Shown here piece by piece: positions 1 to 6,342 of a stretch of DNA of 10,212 nucleotides; position 1 is the stretch's first letter, and the number at the start of each line of letters is the position of its first letter. Source of the DNA: an uncultured Devosia sp. (GTDB lineage Bacteria > Pseudomonadota > Alphaproteobacteria > Rhizobiales > Devosiaceae); assembly GCA_913775215.1 (NCBI GenBank), contig CAJYKO010000061.1, forward strand, positions 1 through 10,212, read 5' to 3'. Under the pieces are notes generated by a model. It made no database searches. It was given only the letters and a program-made list of their open reading frames with translations, and was not told the origin of the DNA. A program made the translations under genes and the position numbers.

Positions 1-1
1 G

Positions 2-382
2 GCCGAGATCAACGCCGCCGTTATCCTTATTGGCCACGATATGGGGCTGATGGCGCAGGCAGTGGATCAGGTGGCCGTCATGTATGCCGGAAGGCTCGTT
101 GAGATGTCGAGCGTGCGGGAGATGTTCACCGATCCCAAGCATCCCTATTCCCAAGCGCTAATTTCTTCGCTTCCCAACCTGGATACCAAGGGCGTGTTCC
201 GTGGCATTCCGGGTCTCGCGCCGTCACTGCTGCGCCTGCCGAGCGGCTGTGCCTTCCATCCGCGCTGCCCACATGGACATGAAGAACTGCAGCGCTCGGT
301 CCGGCCAGAGCCGGTCACTTTGCCTGGTGGCCGCATGGTCGCCTGCCATCTCTATCGCGAGGACGGTCAACGCCATGAGTGA
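2..382 (+). CDS. Peptide/sugar ABC importer ATP-binding protein, DppD/OppD type (3' end only)
   Basis: This is the C-terminal 126 residues of a nucleotide-binding subunit that couples ATP hydrolysis to uptake through a Dpp/Opp-type inner-membrane permease. The reading frame is open to the left edge, so Walker A, the signature motif and Walker B lie outside the window. What remains is the H-loop (IGHDMG), the MYAGRLVE strand, the HPYSQAL segment, and the oligopeptide-transporter C-terminal domain with GCAFHPRCP and VACHLY. That domain places it with DppD/OppD-type subunits rather than generic ABC ATPases. The family usually has four cysteines here. I see three, with Leu where the third is expected (see findings). 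The stop overlaps the next ATPase gene by 8 bases, so the two are translationally coupled and probably form a heterodimer. The substrate is not readable from this piece, but the downstream enzymes suggest a sugar acid or glycoside rather than a peptide. Confidence 0.93.
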   Translation, partial: AEINAAVILIGHDMGLMAQAVDQVAVMYAGRLVEMSSVREMFTDPKHPYSQALISSLPNLDTKGVFRGIPGLAPSLLRLPSGCAFHPRCPHGHEELQRSVRPEPVTLPGGRMVACHLYREDGQRHE

Positions 383-1211
383 AAACCTGCTCGAAATCCG
401 CCAGGTCTCAAAGGTCTATCAGCGCGGTCTCCTTAGTTCCAAAGCGACCGTTGCGCTAAAAGAGTTTTCTCTGACGCTCAAGGAGGACGAACCAACCATC
501 CTGACGGTGGCCGGTGAGTCCGGATCAGGCAAAACGACGCTCGCCATGCTGCTGCTGGGTTTCATTACCGCGACGACAGGCGAAATTCTTTATCGGGGCA
601 AGAATATCGCCGGCCTCGTCGGTAAGGAGCGCATGGCCTATCGGCGTGAGGTGCAGGCGGTGTTTCAGGATCCCTTTGCGGTGTTCAATCCGTTCTACAC
701 CGTCGACCATCTCCTGACGGTGCCGATCCGTCAGTTCAAGCTCGCCAAATCTAAAGCCGATGGTCTGAGGCGGATGGAAGAAGCGCTGACTGCGGTGGGG
801 CTTCGCCCCGAAGACGTGCTCGGTCGCTTCCCCCATCAGCTTTCAGGCGGACAGCGCCAGCGCATCAATGTCGCCCGCGCGCTGCTGCTGAAGCCACGCC
901 TCTTGATCGCGGACGAACCCGTCTCGATGGTCGATGCTTCGCTCCGCGCCAATATCCTGGAATCGCTGCGCAATCTTCATCGCGATCATGGCGTCTCGAT
1001 CATCTACATTACCCACGACCTGACGACGGCCTATCATGTCGCCGACGATATCGTCGTGCTCTACAAGGGCGATGTGGTGGAGAAGGGCGATGTCGAAAGC
1101 GTCATCCGCAACCCGCAGCACAGTTACACACGCCTTCTCGTCGATTCGATCCCCTGGCCCGACCTCAACAAGAAGTGGGGCGAGCCCCTCAAGCCGCGCG
1201 AGACGGCCTAG
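375..1211 (+). CDS. Peptide/sugar ABC importer ATP-binding protein, DppF/OppF type
   Basis: This 278-residue cytoplasmic ATPase subunit is the expected partner of the preceding DppD-type protein. Visible motifs are Walker A GESGSGKTT (residues 47-55), the Q-loop in VFQDPF (Q98), the signature LSGGQRQR (156-163), Walker B LLIADEP (176-182), the D-loop SMVDASLR, and the H-loop ITHD (H214). The QDPFAVFNP motif is typical of the peptide/nickel importer ATPase family. The C-terminus has the HSYTRLL motif but ends soon after, without a Cys-rich tail. I chose the ATG at 375 because it overlaps the upstream stop by 8 bases, has GAGGA 11 bases upstream, and begins right before the first beta-strand (LLEIRQVSKVY). 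The frame stays open further upstream to 201, but that part translates the preceding gene out of frame. The gene is followed after 33 bases by the mannonate dehydratase gene. Confidence 0.95.
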   Translation: MSENLLEIRQVSKVYQRGLLSSKATVALKEFSLTLKEDEPTILTVAGESGSGKTTLAMLLLGFITATTGEILYRGKNIAGLVGKERMAYRREVQAVFQDPFAVFNPFYTVDHLLTVPIRQFKLAKSKADGLRRMEEALTAVGLRPEDVLGRFPHQLSGGQRQRINVARALLLKPRLLIADEPVSMVDASLRANILESLRNLHRDHGVSIIYITHDLTTAYHVADDIVVLYKGDVVEKGDVESVIRNPQHSYTRLLVDSIPWPDLNKKWGEPLKPRETA

Positions 1212-1244
1212 CCCGCGTTTCATCCCTCATTCGAAGTTTTGCCG

Positions 1245-2219
1245 ATGCTTAAAATCGCTGAATTCATCAGCCCAACGCCCTCGCCCGTTTGGAAGCTTGC
1301 GCTGCAGGCCGGGGTCAATCTTGCCGTGGGCGGCTTGCCCTTTAACAGCCTCAAACCCGGCGAACGCCTGGGCGATCTGGCCCCTTTGACGCGCATGAAG
1401 CAGACCTACGAGGACGCGGGCTTCGAGCTTCGCGTCATCGAAGCGCGCCCGCCACTCAATAAGGCCAAGCGTGGATTGGATGGGCGCGACGAGGAGATCG
1501 ATGTCGTCTGCACCTTGCTCGAAAGCATGGGCAAGCTCGGCATTCCGGTGTGGTGCTACGAGTGGATGACCGATTTCAACTGGGTGCGCACCAATATGGC
1601 AAAGCCATCGCGGGGCGGCTCCGTGGTGACCAGTTTCAATGCCTCCGATGTGCCGGAGGATATCACCAGTAATCCACCGATTAGCGAGGAAGAGCTCTGG
1701 ACCAACCTCGAATATTTTCTCAAGCGCGTCCTCCCCGTCGCTGAGCGGGCTGGTGTCAAACTCTCCATGCATCCCGACGATCCGCCGATCACCCCCATTC
1801 GCGGCGTAAGCCGCATCATGCGCACGGTCGACAATTACCAGCGGCTCCTCGAGCTGGTGCCAAGCCGGATGAACACCATCACGCTTTGCCAAGGTAATTT
1901 TACCCTCATGACCGACGACCTGCCTTCGGTCATCCGAAAATTCGGAAAGACGATTTCTTTCGTCCATTTCCGCGACGTCAAAGGCGTGCCGACCCAGTTC
2001 GAGGAAACCTGGCACGATGCGGGCAAGACCGACATGCTCGCCTGCATGAAGGCCTATAGGGACATCGGTTTCGACGGCGTTTTGCGGCCGGACCACGTGC
2101 CAACGGTTGAAGGCGATAGCAACGATAATGCCGGCTACTCCGCCTTCGGACGTCTTTACGCCATCGGTTACATTCGCGGCCTCCATGAGGCTGTCTATGC
2201 AGAAAGCCAGCCATCATGA
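1245..2219 (+). CDS. uxuA: Mannonate dehydratase, UxuA family (short form)
   Basis: The predicted 324-residue cytoplasmic enzyme would dehydrate D-mannonate to 2-keto-3-deoxygluconate, a step of glucuronate catabolism (EC 4.2.1.8). It matches UxuA along its length: YEDAGF (55-60), CYEWMTDFNWVRT (104-116), MHPDDPP (175-181), LCQGNF (214-219), VHFRDV (240-245), LRPDH (280-284) and NAGYSAFGRL (295-304). From known UxuA structures the metal ligands should be H176, C215, H241 and D283, with H284 and Y298 near the active site. All are present. It is about 70 residues shorter than E. coli UxuA, mostly because the segment between the WxRT motif and the HPDD strand is abbreviated. The ATG at 1245 is preferred over an in-frame TTG two codons earlier. 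The ribosome-binding site is weak (GAAG, 8 bases upstream). Its stop overlaps the next start as ATGA. The exact substrate could differ, since short UxuA-like proteins are less studied. Confidence 0.88.
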   Translation: MLKIAEFISPTPSPVWKLALQAGVNLAVGGLPFNSLKPGERLGDLAPLTRMKQTYEDAGFELRVIEARPPLNKAKRGLDGRDEEIDVVCTLLESMGKLGIPVWCYEWMTDFNWVRTNMAKPSRGGSVVTSFNASDVPEDITSNPPISEEELWTNLEYFLKRVLPVAERAGVKLSMHPDDPPITPIRGVSRIMRTVDNYQRLLELVPSRMNTITLCQGNFTLMTDDLPSVIRKFGKTISFVHFRDVKGVPTQFEETWHDAGKTDMLACMKAYRDIGFDGVLRPDHVPTVEGDSNDNAGYSAFGRLYAIGYIRGLHEAVYAESQPS

Positions 2220-3037
2220 AGATCGCTATCACCGGCGCCAGCGGTGGCATAGGCCGTGCCATCGTAGCGCTTGCCGAACAGCGCGGGCACAGCGTCGTCG
2301 GCATCGACCGTGTTGAGCACCCGAATGTTGCGGCCAATGCTCAACGTCGGTTCGTCCTCGCCGACATGGGCGATTTTGAAACGCTGCTCCAAGCCTTTGC
2401 AGGCTGCGATGCCGTCATCCACATGGCCGCCATCCCTTCGCCCGGCCGCCATCCCGATCATATCGTCCACAACAACAATGTCGTCGGCAGCTACAATGTC
2501 CTCCAGGCCGCCGCGGACAACGGCATCCTGCGGGTCTGCCAGGCATCGAGCGTCAATGCCATCGGCCACGCTTTCAGCAAAGCGCCGCACTACGATTATT
2601 TCCCGATCGACGAAGATCATCCCAATTATAGCGAGGATCCCTACAGCCTCTCGAAATGGATCTGCGAGCAGCAGGCCGACGCCTTCGCGCGCCGCTATCC
2701 CGGCATGACCATTGCCAGTCTGCGCTTTCATTTCGTCTGCGATGACCGCTCGGTGGCCAAGGGCTACTATGAGCCTTTCCCGGAAAGGGCCCGGCACCTC
2801 TGGGCCTATACACGCCGGGACGCCGCCGCGGACGCATGTCTGCTCGCGATTGAAGCAAACTTCGAGGGTCACGAAGTCTTCTACATCGTCGCACCCGATA
2901 CGATCTCGGAGACGCCAAGCCGCGCATTGGCCGCAGAGTTTTTGCCCGATGTCGCAATCAAGGGCGCATGGGACGGTCGGCAGAGCTTTTTCAATTCCTC
3001 CAAGGCCGAGCGGATACTCGGATGGCACCACGGCTAA
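2216..3037 (+). CDS. NAD-dependent extended SDR (epimerase/dehydratase-family oxidoreductase)
   Basis: This 273-residue protein has a Rossmann-fold nucleotide-binding domain of the extended short-chain dehydrogenase family. The glycine motif TGASGGIG lies at residues 6-13. Asp31 at the end of the second strand (GIDRV) suggests NAD(H) rather than NADP(H). DAVIHMAA (65-72) is the usual fourth-strand motif. SSVNAIG (111-117) carries the catalytic Ser, and YSLSK (143-147) is the Tyr-xxx-Lys catalytic pair. It resembles NAD-dependent sugar epimerases and uronate dehydrogenase-like enzymes, but the substrate cannot be fixed from motifs. The gene starts inside the stop of the mannonate dehydratase gene (ATGA overlap), so the two are translationally coupled and probably act in the same pathway, for example by oxidising or reducing a sugar or uronate before the dehydratase step. 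It is the last gene of the plus-strand operon. Confidence 0.88.
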   Translation: MKIAITGASGGIGRAIVALAEQRGHSVVGIDRVEHPNVAANAQRRFVLADMGDFETLLQAFAGCDAVIHMAAIPSPGRHPDHIVHNNNVVGSYNVLQAAADNGILRVCQASSVNAIGHAFSKAPHYDYFPIDEDHPNYSEDPYSLSKWICEQQADAFARRYPGMTIASLRFHFVCDDRSVAKGYYEPFPERARHLWAYTRRDAAADACLLAIEANFEGHEVFYIVAPDTISETPSRALAAEFLPDVAIKGAWDGRQSFFNSSKAERILGWHHG

Positions 3038-3065
3038 TTCGAAACTTGATGATCTGACGCTCGAA

Positions 3066-3090
3066 ATGGCCCAGCCTTACGCCGGGCCAT
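3066..3090. terminator. Hairpin between convergent genes, possible terminator
   Basis: A perfect 7-base inverted repeat, ATGGCCC (3066-3072) and GGGCCAT (3084-3090), with an 11-base loop, lies in the 60-base gap between the convergent SDR and exporter genes. It could end transcription from both sides. There is no clear U-tract: the plus side continues AAGCGC and the minus side TTCGAG. It is therefore a weak intrinsic terminator candidate at best. Confidence 0.4.
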
Positions 3091-3097
3091 AAGCGCG

Positions 3098-4918
3098 CTA
3101 GATGATGCCCTGCACGGCCTGTAGCCGCGCATAGACACCGTCCAATGCCATCAGTTCGTCATGCGTGCCATCTTCTGCAACGCCGTTTTCGGTCATGACC
3201 AGGATGCGGTCCGCATGACGTACGGTTGAGAGGCGGTGAGCTATGACCAGCATCGTGCGTCCTTTGGCGAGATCGAATAGGGCCCGCTGCACAGCGCGCT
3301 CGCTCTCATTGTCCAAAGCGGACGTTGCCTCGTCAAAGAGCAGCACAGGCGGGTTTTTGAGAAAGGCGCGAGCAATAGTGAGCCTCTGCTTCTGCCCACC
3401 TGAAAGTTTGACACCGCGCTGACCGATATCGGTGTCGTAGCCCTGCGGCAGCGCCATGATGAAGTCATGGGCATTGGCTGCCTTGGCCGCAGCCACTATC
3501 TCATCGCCTGTTGCTCCTGGACGACCGTAAAGAAGGTTGTCCCAGACCGTGCCGCTGAACAGATAGACGTCCTGCTGCACGAGCCCGACACTGCGCCGCA
3601 AGTGGTCCAGCCTGAGATCGCGAACGTCTCTACCATCGAGCAATACACGACCTGAAGTCACGTCATAAAAGCGAGGGATGAGGTTACAGATCGTAGTTTT
3701 GCCTACGCCGGATGGCCCAACCAGTGCAACGAACTGCCCCGGCTCTACCGTCAGGGAGAAGCCACTAAAGACGGTCTGCCCTTCCTCATAAGCAAAGCCG
3801 ACATTTTCGAATTCGATCCGTCCTGCGACATTTCCGATGGTCGCGGCATTTGGCCGATCCGCGATTGCCGGCTCTTCTTCCAGCAATTCCATGGCGCGGT
3901 TGAAGCCGGTATAGCCCTCCTGCCAAAGGCGAATGAAATTATCCATGCGTCGTAGCGGATCGGTCAGCACACCGAGCGTCATCAACAGCACCAGAAGGTC
4001 GCCAGTCTCGAGATGGCCAGAGACGATGCGTAGCGCGCCCAGCACGATGACGACGACGCTGACAAGCTGGTTAAAACCCTCCATGCCCGACCAAAGCATG
4101 GCCTCGCTGCGATAGCCGTCTCGACGGCTGTCCAGGAACGACTGGTTCTCGATCTCGAAGCGACGCAGTTCTTCCGGCTCATTGGCGAACGACTGCACAA
4201 CGCGAATGCCACCGAGAGCATCCTCGACGCGCTCGTTGACGCTGGCGATCCGCTCTTTGCTCGATTGCAGTGCCACTTTCATCCGAGCGTTGAAGTAGAG
4301 TGCATAGACCACCGCAACGGGCACCGTGGCCGCGACCACGCCGGCGATCAGCGGATCGATGGAGATCAAGACCACCATGGCGCCGATGAATTTAAGGAGG
4401 CCAATGGCCGCGTCTTCCGGCCCATGGTGGAACAGTTCACCGAGCCAGAGTGAGTCATTGGTGATCCGACTCATCAATTGGCCCGTGCGCCGCCGGTCGT
4501 AAAAACTGAAAGACAGTCTTTGGCAGTGTTCGAACAGATCGTGGCGCACTTGCGCTTCGATCCGGGCGCCCATCACATGGCCTTTATAGTCGACGAAATA
4601 GACAGCAAGGGTCTGGACCACAAAGGCCAGCAGCATCACCCCACCGAGCGTGAGCAGTTGCGACACGGCGTCTGGCGCGGAGAGCAGCTCGGGCAGGCGC
4701 GAGACGATGACGCTCGTCGTCACCGGCAATGCAATGGCGGCCGCAGCAACCAGTACGGCAGCACCGAGTACCGCCGCAAAGAGCGACAGATGCGGTTGGT
4801 AATAAGTCACAAAGCGACGGAAGCGGGTCGGCGGCCGTGCCGCTGCGGACGCAGAATAGGGCTTGCGGCTAGTGTTTCCCGGCGCGCGCTTGGCCCGTTT
4901 GGAAGATAGAGACAACAT
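3098..4918 (-). CDS. ABC exporter, fused permease and ATP-binding domains (MsbA/multidrug-like half transporter)
   Basis: This 606-residue half transporter is expected to act as a homodimer or heterodimer in the inner membrane. After a basic, Ala/Ser-rich cytoplasmic start (1-35), hydrophobic stretches at about 44-68, 88-110, 168-188, 190-210 and 285-316 form the six-helix type-1 exporter domain. The ATPase domain follows: Walker A GPSGVGKTT (401-409), Q-loop VQQD (447-450), signature LSGGQKQR (505-512), Walker B VLLFDEATSALD (525-536) and H-loop IAHRLST (559-565). This is the MsbA/lipid-A and multidrug exporter group; the substrate cannot be assigned. An in-frame TGA lies just upstream of the ATG at 4918, so no longer ATG start is possible. 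AGGA lies 11 bases before the start. A small ORF with a better ribosome-binding site overlaps this start in another frame. The gene converges on the catabolic operon and is separated from corA by a terminator. Confidence 0.95.
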   Translation of the reverse strand: MLSLSSKRAKRAPGNTSRKPYSASAAARPPTRFRRFVTYYQPHLSLFAAVLGAAVLVAAAAIALPVTTSVIVSRLPELLSAPDAVSQLLTLGGVMLLAFVVQTLAVYFVDYKGHVMGARIEAQVRHDLFEHCQRLSFSFYDRRRTGQLMSRITNDSLWLGELFHHGPEDAAIGLLKFIGAMVVLISIDPLIAGVVAATVPVAVVYALYFNARMKVALQSSKERIASVNERVEDALGGIRVVQSFANEPEELRRFEIENQSFLDSRRDGYRSEAMLWSGMEGFNQLVSVVVIVLGALRIVSGHLETGDLLVLLMTLGVLTDPLRRMDNFIRLWQEGYTGFNRAMELLEEEPAIADRPNAATIGNVAGRIEFENVGFAYEEGQTVFSGFSLTVEPGQFVALVGPSGVGKTTICNLIPRFYDVTSGRVLLDGRDVRDLRLDHLRRSVGLVQQDVYLFSGTVWDNLLYGRPGATGDEIVAAAKAANAHDFIMALPQGYDTDIGQRGVKLSGGQKQRLTIARAFLKNPPVLLFDEATSALDNESERAVQRALFDLAKGRTMLVIAHRLSTVRHADRILVMTENGVAEDGTHDELMALDGVYARLQAVQGII

Positions 4919-4976
4919 AAACGATCATGTCCTGTTGCAGACGAGGTGCGACTTTCTTGGACATGACGGTTTTCAT
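4869..4976 (-). CDS. Possible 35-residue leader peptide overlapping the exporter start
   Basis: A 36-codon ORF (35 residues plus stop) begins at an ATG preceded by GGGAG with a 6-base spacer, the best Shine-Dalgarno placement in this intergenic region. It starts 58 bases upstream of the exporter ATG and ends 50 bases inside the exporter gene in a different frame. The product begins MKTVMSKKVAPRLQQ, has a hydrophobic patch MIVYVVSIF, and ends QARAGKH. I recognise no family. Ribosomes translating it would cross the exporter start, so it could couple or tune exporter translation. The frame stays open upstream to 5135, but only the internal ATG has a good ribosome-binding site. A chance ORF remains quite possible. 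Confidence 0.33.
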   Translation of the reverse strand: MKTVMSKKVAPRLQQDMIVYVVSIFQTGQARAGKH

Positions 4977-5127
4977 TCTGATCTCCCTCGATTTCGAGGC
5001 CAAAGGTAACGCCAGTGGCTTCGCCGAAGCAAGCCGGTGGCGTTCGCTCAAAGACTTGAGTGGCATTTCTGCAACGATTGTGCTGGCCAAAGCGCAAGGA
5101 AAAGGCTGCACAAGGTCGAGCTTCGAA
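4977..5127 (-). promoter_or_regulatory. Probable exporter promoter region (no clear -35/-10 seen)
   Basis: These bases lie between the corA terminator and the small ORF before the exporter. They must hold the exporter promoter if the terminator is effective. I could not find a convincing -35/-10 pair on the minus strand. A short hairpin (GCTTC, GCC loop, GAAGC) lies at 5018-5030. The plus-strand ORF across this stretch has no ribosome-binding site or family resemblance and is left out. Confidence 0.3.
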
Positions 5128-5166
5128 AAGCCCATCGGCTTCGTCTGGAATGAGGCCGATGGGCTT
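5128..5166 (-). terminator. Rho-independent terminator of corA
   Basis: A perfect 12-base inverted repeat, AAGCCCATCGGC (5128-5139) and GCCGATGGGCTT (5155-5166), encloses a 15-base loop. Read on the minus strand it starts 7 bases after the corA stop codon and the GC-rich stem runs straight into TTTTC. This is the layout of an intrinsic terminator for corA. It separates corA from the exporter gene downstream, so the exporter should have its own promoter. Confidence 0.85.
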
Positions 5167-5172
5167 GTATGA

Positions 5173-6150
5173 CTAGAGCCAGCCCTTGCGCTTGAAATAA
5201 AGGAACGGCACGAGCGCCGACAGCGCCATAAGTCCGATCGCCCAGGGATAGCCGAAGGTCCAGCTCAGCTCAGGCATAATGGCGAAATTCATGCCGTAGA
5301 CCGAGGCGACCAGGGTAGGGGGCAGGAAGACCACCGCGGCCACAGAGAAAATCTTGATGATCTGGTTCTGCTCGAGGTTAATCGCCCCCAGTGTCGCATC
5401 GAGGAGGAAGCCGAGGCGAGCGGATAACGCGCGCGCGTGCTCTCCGAGCGAAAGCGCATCGCGCTGGATCAGTCGCACCAGATGCCGGCTCTCTCTGTCG
5501 TCATTCGTCTCGTCCGCCGCAGCATAGTAAGCGGTCAGTCGCGCAACGCTGACCAGGCTTTCCTGCACCATGGTCAGGAGCTCCGCCTTGTGTCCAATGA
5601 GCGAGATGACGTTTTCGAGATCGTGCGTCTTCACATTCGCCTTGGTCTTGGCCTGGGCGGTCTTGAAGATGCTGCGCGACAGCCCATCGGTCTCGTTGCC
5701 GATCCGCTCAAGTGCGTCAGCGGTTCGATCGATCATCGCCTCGATCAGGCCCAACATGATTTCTTCGCCGGACCGATGCGGTGCGCCCTTTGGACGTTGC
5801 GCGCGGTTCATATAGGCAAGGAACGGCTTGGGTTCAGCGTAGCGCACCGTTACCAGCGTCTGGTCCTTGAGGATGAAGGTGATCGGCGTCTTGATCGGCT
5901 CGTCGGTGTCGAGCTTGGCGAGCGCCGTGAGGGTCATGAAGAGCGCGCCATTTTCGGCGTAAAGCCTGGCGGAGAGCTCGATCTCTTCCATTTCGGCGCG
6001 GCTCGGCACTTCCACGTCGAGCATTTTTTCGACCTGCTTGACCTCGTCTTCTGACGGCGAAATCAGGTCGAGCCAGATCGGCAGGTTGGTGCTCTTGTCC
6101 ATTTCGAATGGCACAAGTTTGTCGTCGGTACGCGTATAAATGCGCAGCAT
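5173..6150 (-). CDS. corA: CorA-family divalent metal (magnesium/cobalt) transporter
   Basis: This 325-residue inner-membrane channel protein of the CorA family is expected to form a pentamer that admits Mg2+ (also Co2+ or Ni2+). The N-terminal two thirds form the cytoplasmic alpha/beta and long-helix domain. Two membrane helices follow at the C-terminus, about 266-285 and 302-319. The hallmark YGMNF motif (285-289) lies at the end of the first helix. The periplasmic loop (IMPELSWTFGYPW) and the short basic tail FKRKGWL are also typical. Length matches bacterial CorA (about 316-330). The ATG at 6150 has GAGGA with a 6-base spacer, but those bases can pair with an upstream segment (see the leader entry). 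It is a single-gene unit with its own terminator 7 bases after the stop. Ion specificity between Mg2+ and other divalent ions, including Zn2+ in ZntB-like relatives, is not certain; GMN fits either. Confidence 0.93.
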   Translation of the reverse strand: MLRIYTRTDDKLVPFEMDKSTNLPIWLDLISPSEDEVKQVEKMLDVEVPSRAEMEEIELSARLYAENGALFMTLTALAKLDTDEPIKTPITFILKDQTLVTVRYAEPKPFLAYMNRAQRPKGAPHRSGEEIMLGLIEAMIDRTADALERIGNETDGLSRSIFKTAQAKTKANVKTHDLENVISLIGHKAELLTMVQESLVSVARLTAYYAAADETNDDRESRHLVRLIQRDALSLGEHARALSARLGFLLDATLGAINLEQNQIIKIFSVAAVVFLPPTLVASVYGMNFAIMPELSWTFGYPWAIGLMALSALVPFLYFKRKGWL

Positions 6151-6152
6151 GG

Positions 6153-6200
6153 CAGTTCCTCAATGCAGGCTCACAGGCCCGCGGGAACTGACCTCGTCAG
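6153..6200 (-). promoter_or_regulatory. Structured corA 5' leader that can mask the ribosome-binding site
   Basis: Read on the minus strand, CAGTTCC (6190-6184) can pair perfectly with GGAACTG (6159-6153), and the latter contains the GGA core of the corA Shine-Dalgarno sequence, 2 bases before the ATG. Inside this, GCGGGC (6182-6177) can pair with GCCTGC (6170-6165) with one G-U pair and a 6-base loop. A competing hairpin, CTGAC (6200-6196) with GTCAG (6192-6188), uses three of the same bases, so the two folds exclude each other. This is the layout of a translational on/off switch, but no known riboswitch class is recognised. Confidence 0.45.
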
Positions 6201-6222
6201 ATCCTTCAGGCCCTCAGGCAGT

Positions 6223-6234
6223 GTCGAATTCGAC
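6223..6234. repeat. 12-base palindrome in corA upstream region
   Basis: GTCGAATTCGAC is a perfect palindrome about 73 bases upstream of the corA start, and TTCGAC repeats right after it on the plus strand. A palindrome of this size can be a dimeric-regulator operator. No known consensus is matched, so the role is open. Confidence 0.3.
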
Positions 6235-6272
6235 TTCGACTGTCGGGGTTCATGATCTTTCTCTTTCAAAGA

Positions 6273-6287
6273 AGACGCCGAGCGTCT
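6273..6287 (-). terminator. Weak hairpin after the hybrid kinase gene, possible terminator
   Basis: On the minus strand AGACGC, loop TCG, GCGTCT forms a 6-base stem followed by TCTTTG. It lies 56 bases downstream of the kinase stop. The stem is short and the T-run broken, so it may be a weak terminator or chance. The rest of the 192-base gap (6151-6342) holds the corA leader and a palindrome but no gene. Confidence 0.33.
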
Positions 6288-6342
6288 CAAAACCTCAAAT
6301 GCGCTTTTGTCGTCCGTCTGTCAACGCAGGCTCTTAAGTCAC

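Noticed and set aside
201..374. In-frame upstream extension of the DppF-type ATPase (58 more residues)
   Set aside because: It overlaps the preceding gene's coding region, has no ABC similarity, and the ATG at 375 begins exactly at the family's usual N-terminus with a nearby GAGGA.
1227..2186. Long minus-strand ORF opposite the mannonate dehydratase gene
   Set aside because: Long antisense frames are common opposite GC-rich genes. The plus-strand product has full UxuA motifs, while the antisense product has none.
2195..3031. Minus-strand ORF of 278 codons opposite the SDR gene
   Set aside because: It is an antisense shadow with no recognisable domain, against a clear Rossmann-fold protein on the plus strand.
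4927..5172. 81-residue plus-strand ORF between corA and the exporter
   Set aside because: It has no ribosome-binding site or family resemblance and runs through the corA terminator hairpin.
5437..6054. 205-codon plus-strand ORF opposite corA
   Set aside because: It is the antisense frame of corA and has no motifs or ribosome-binding site.
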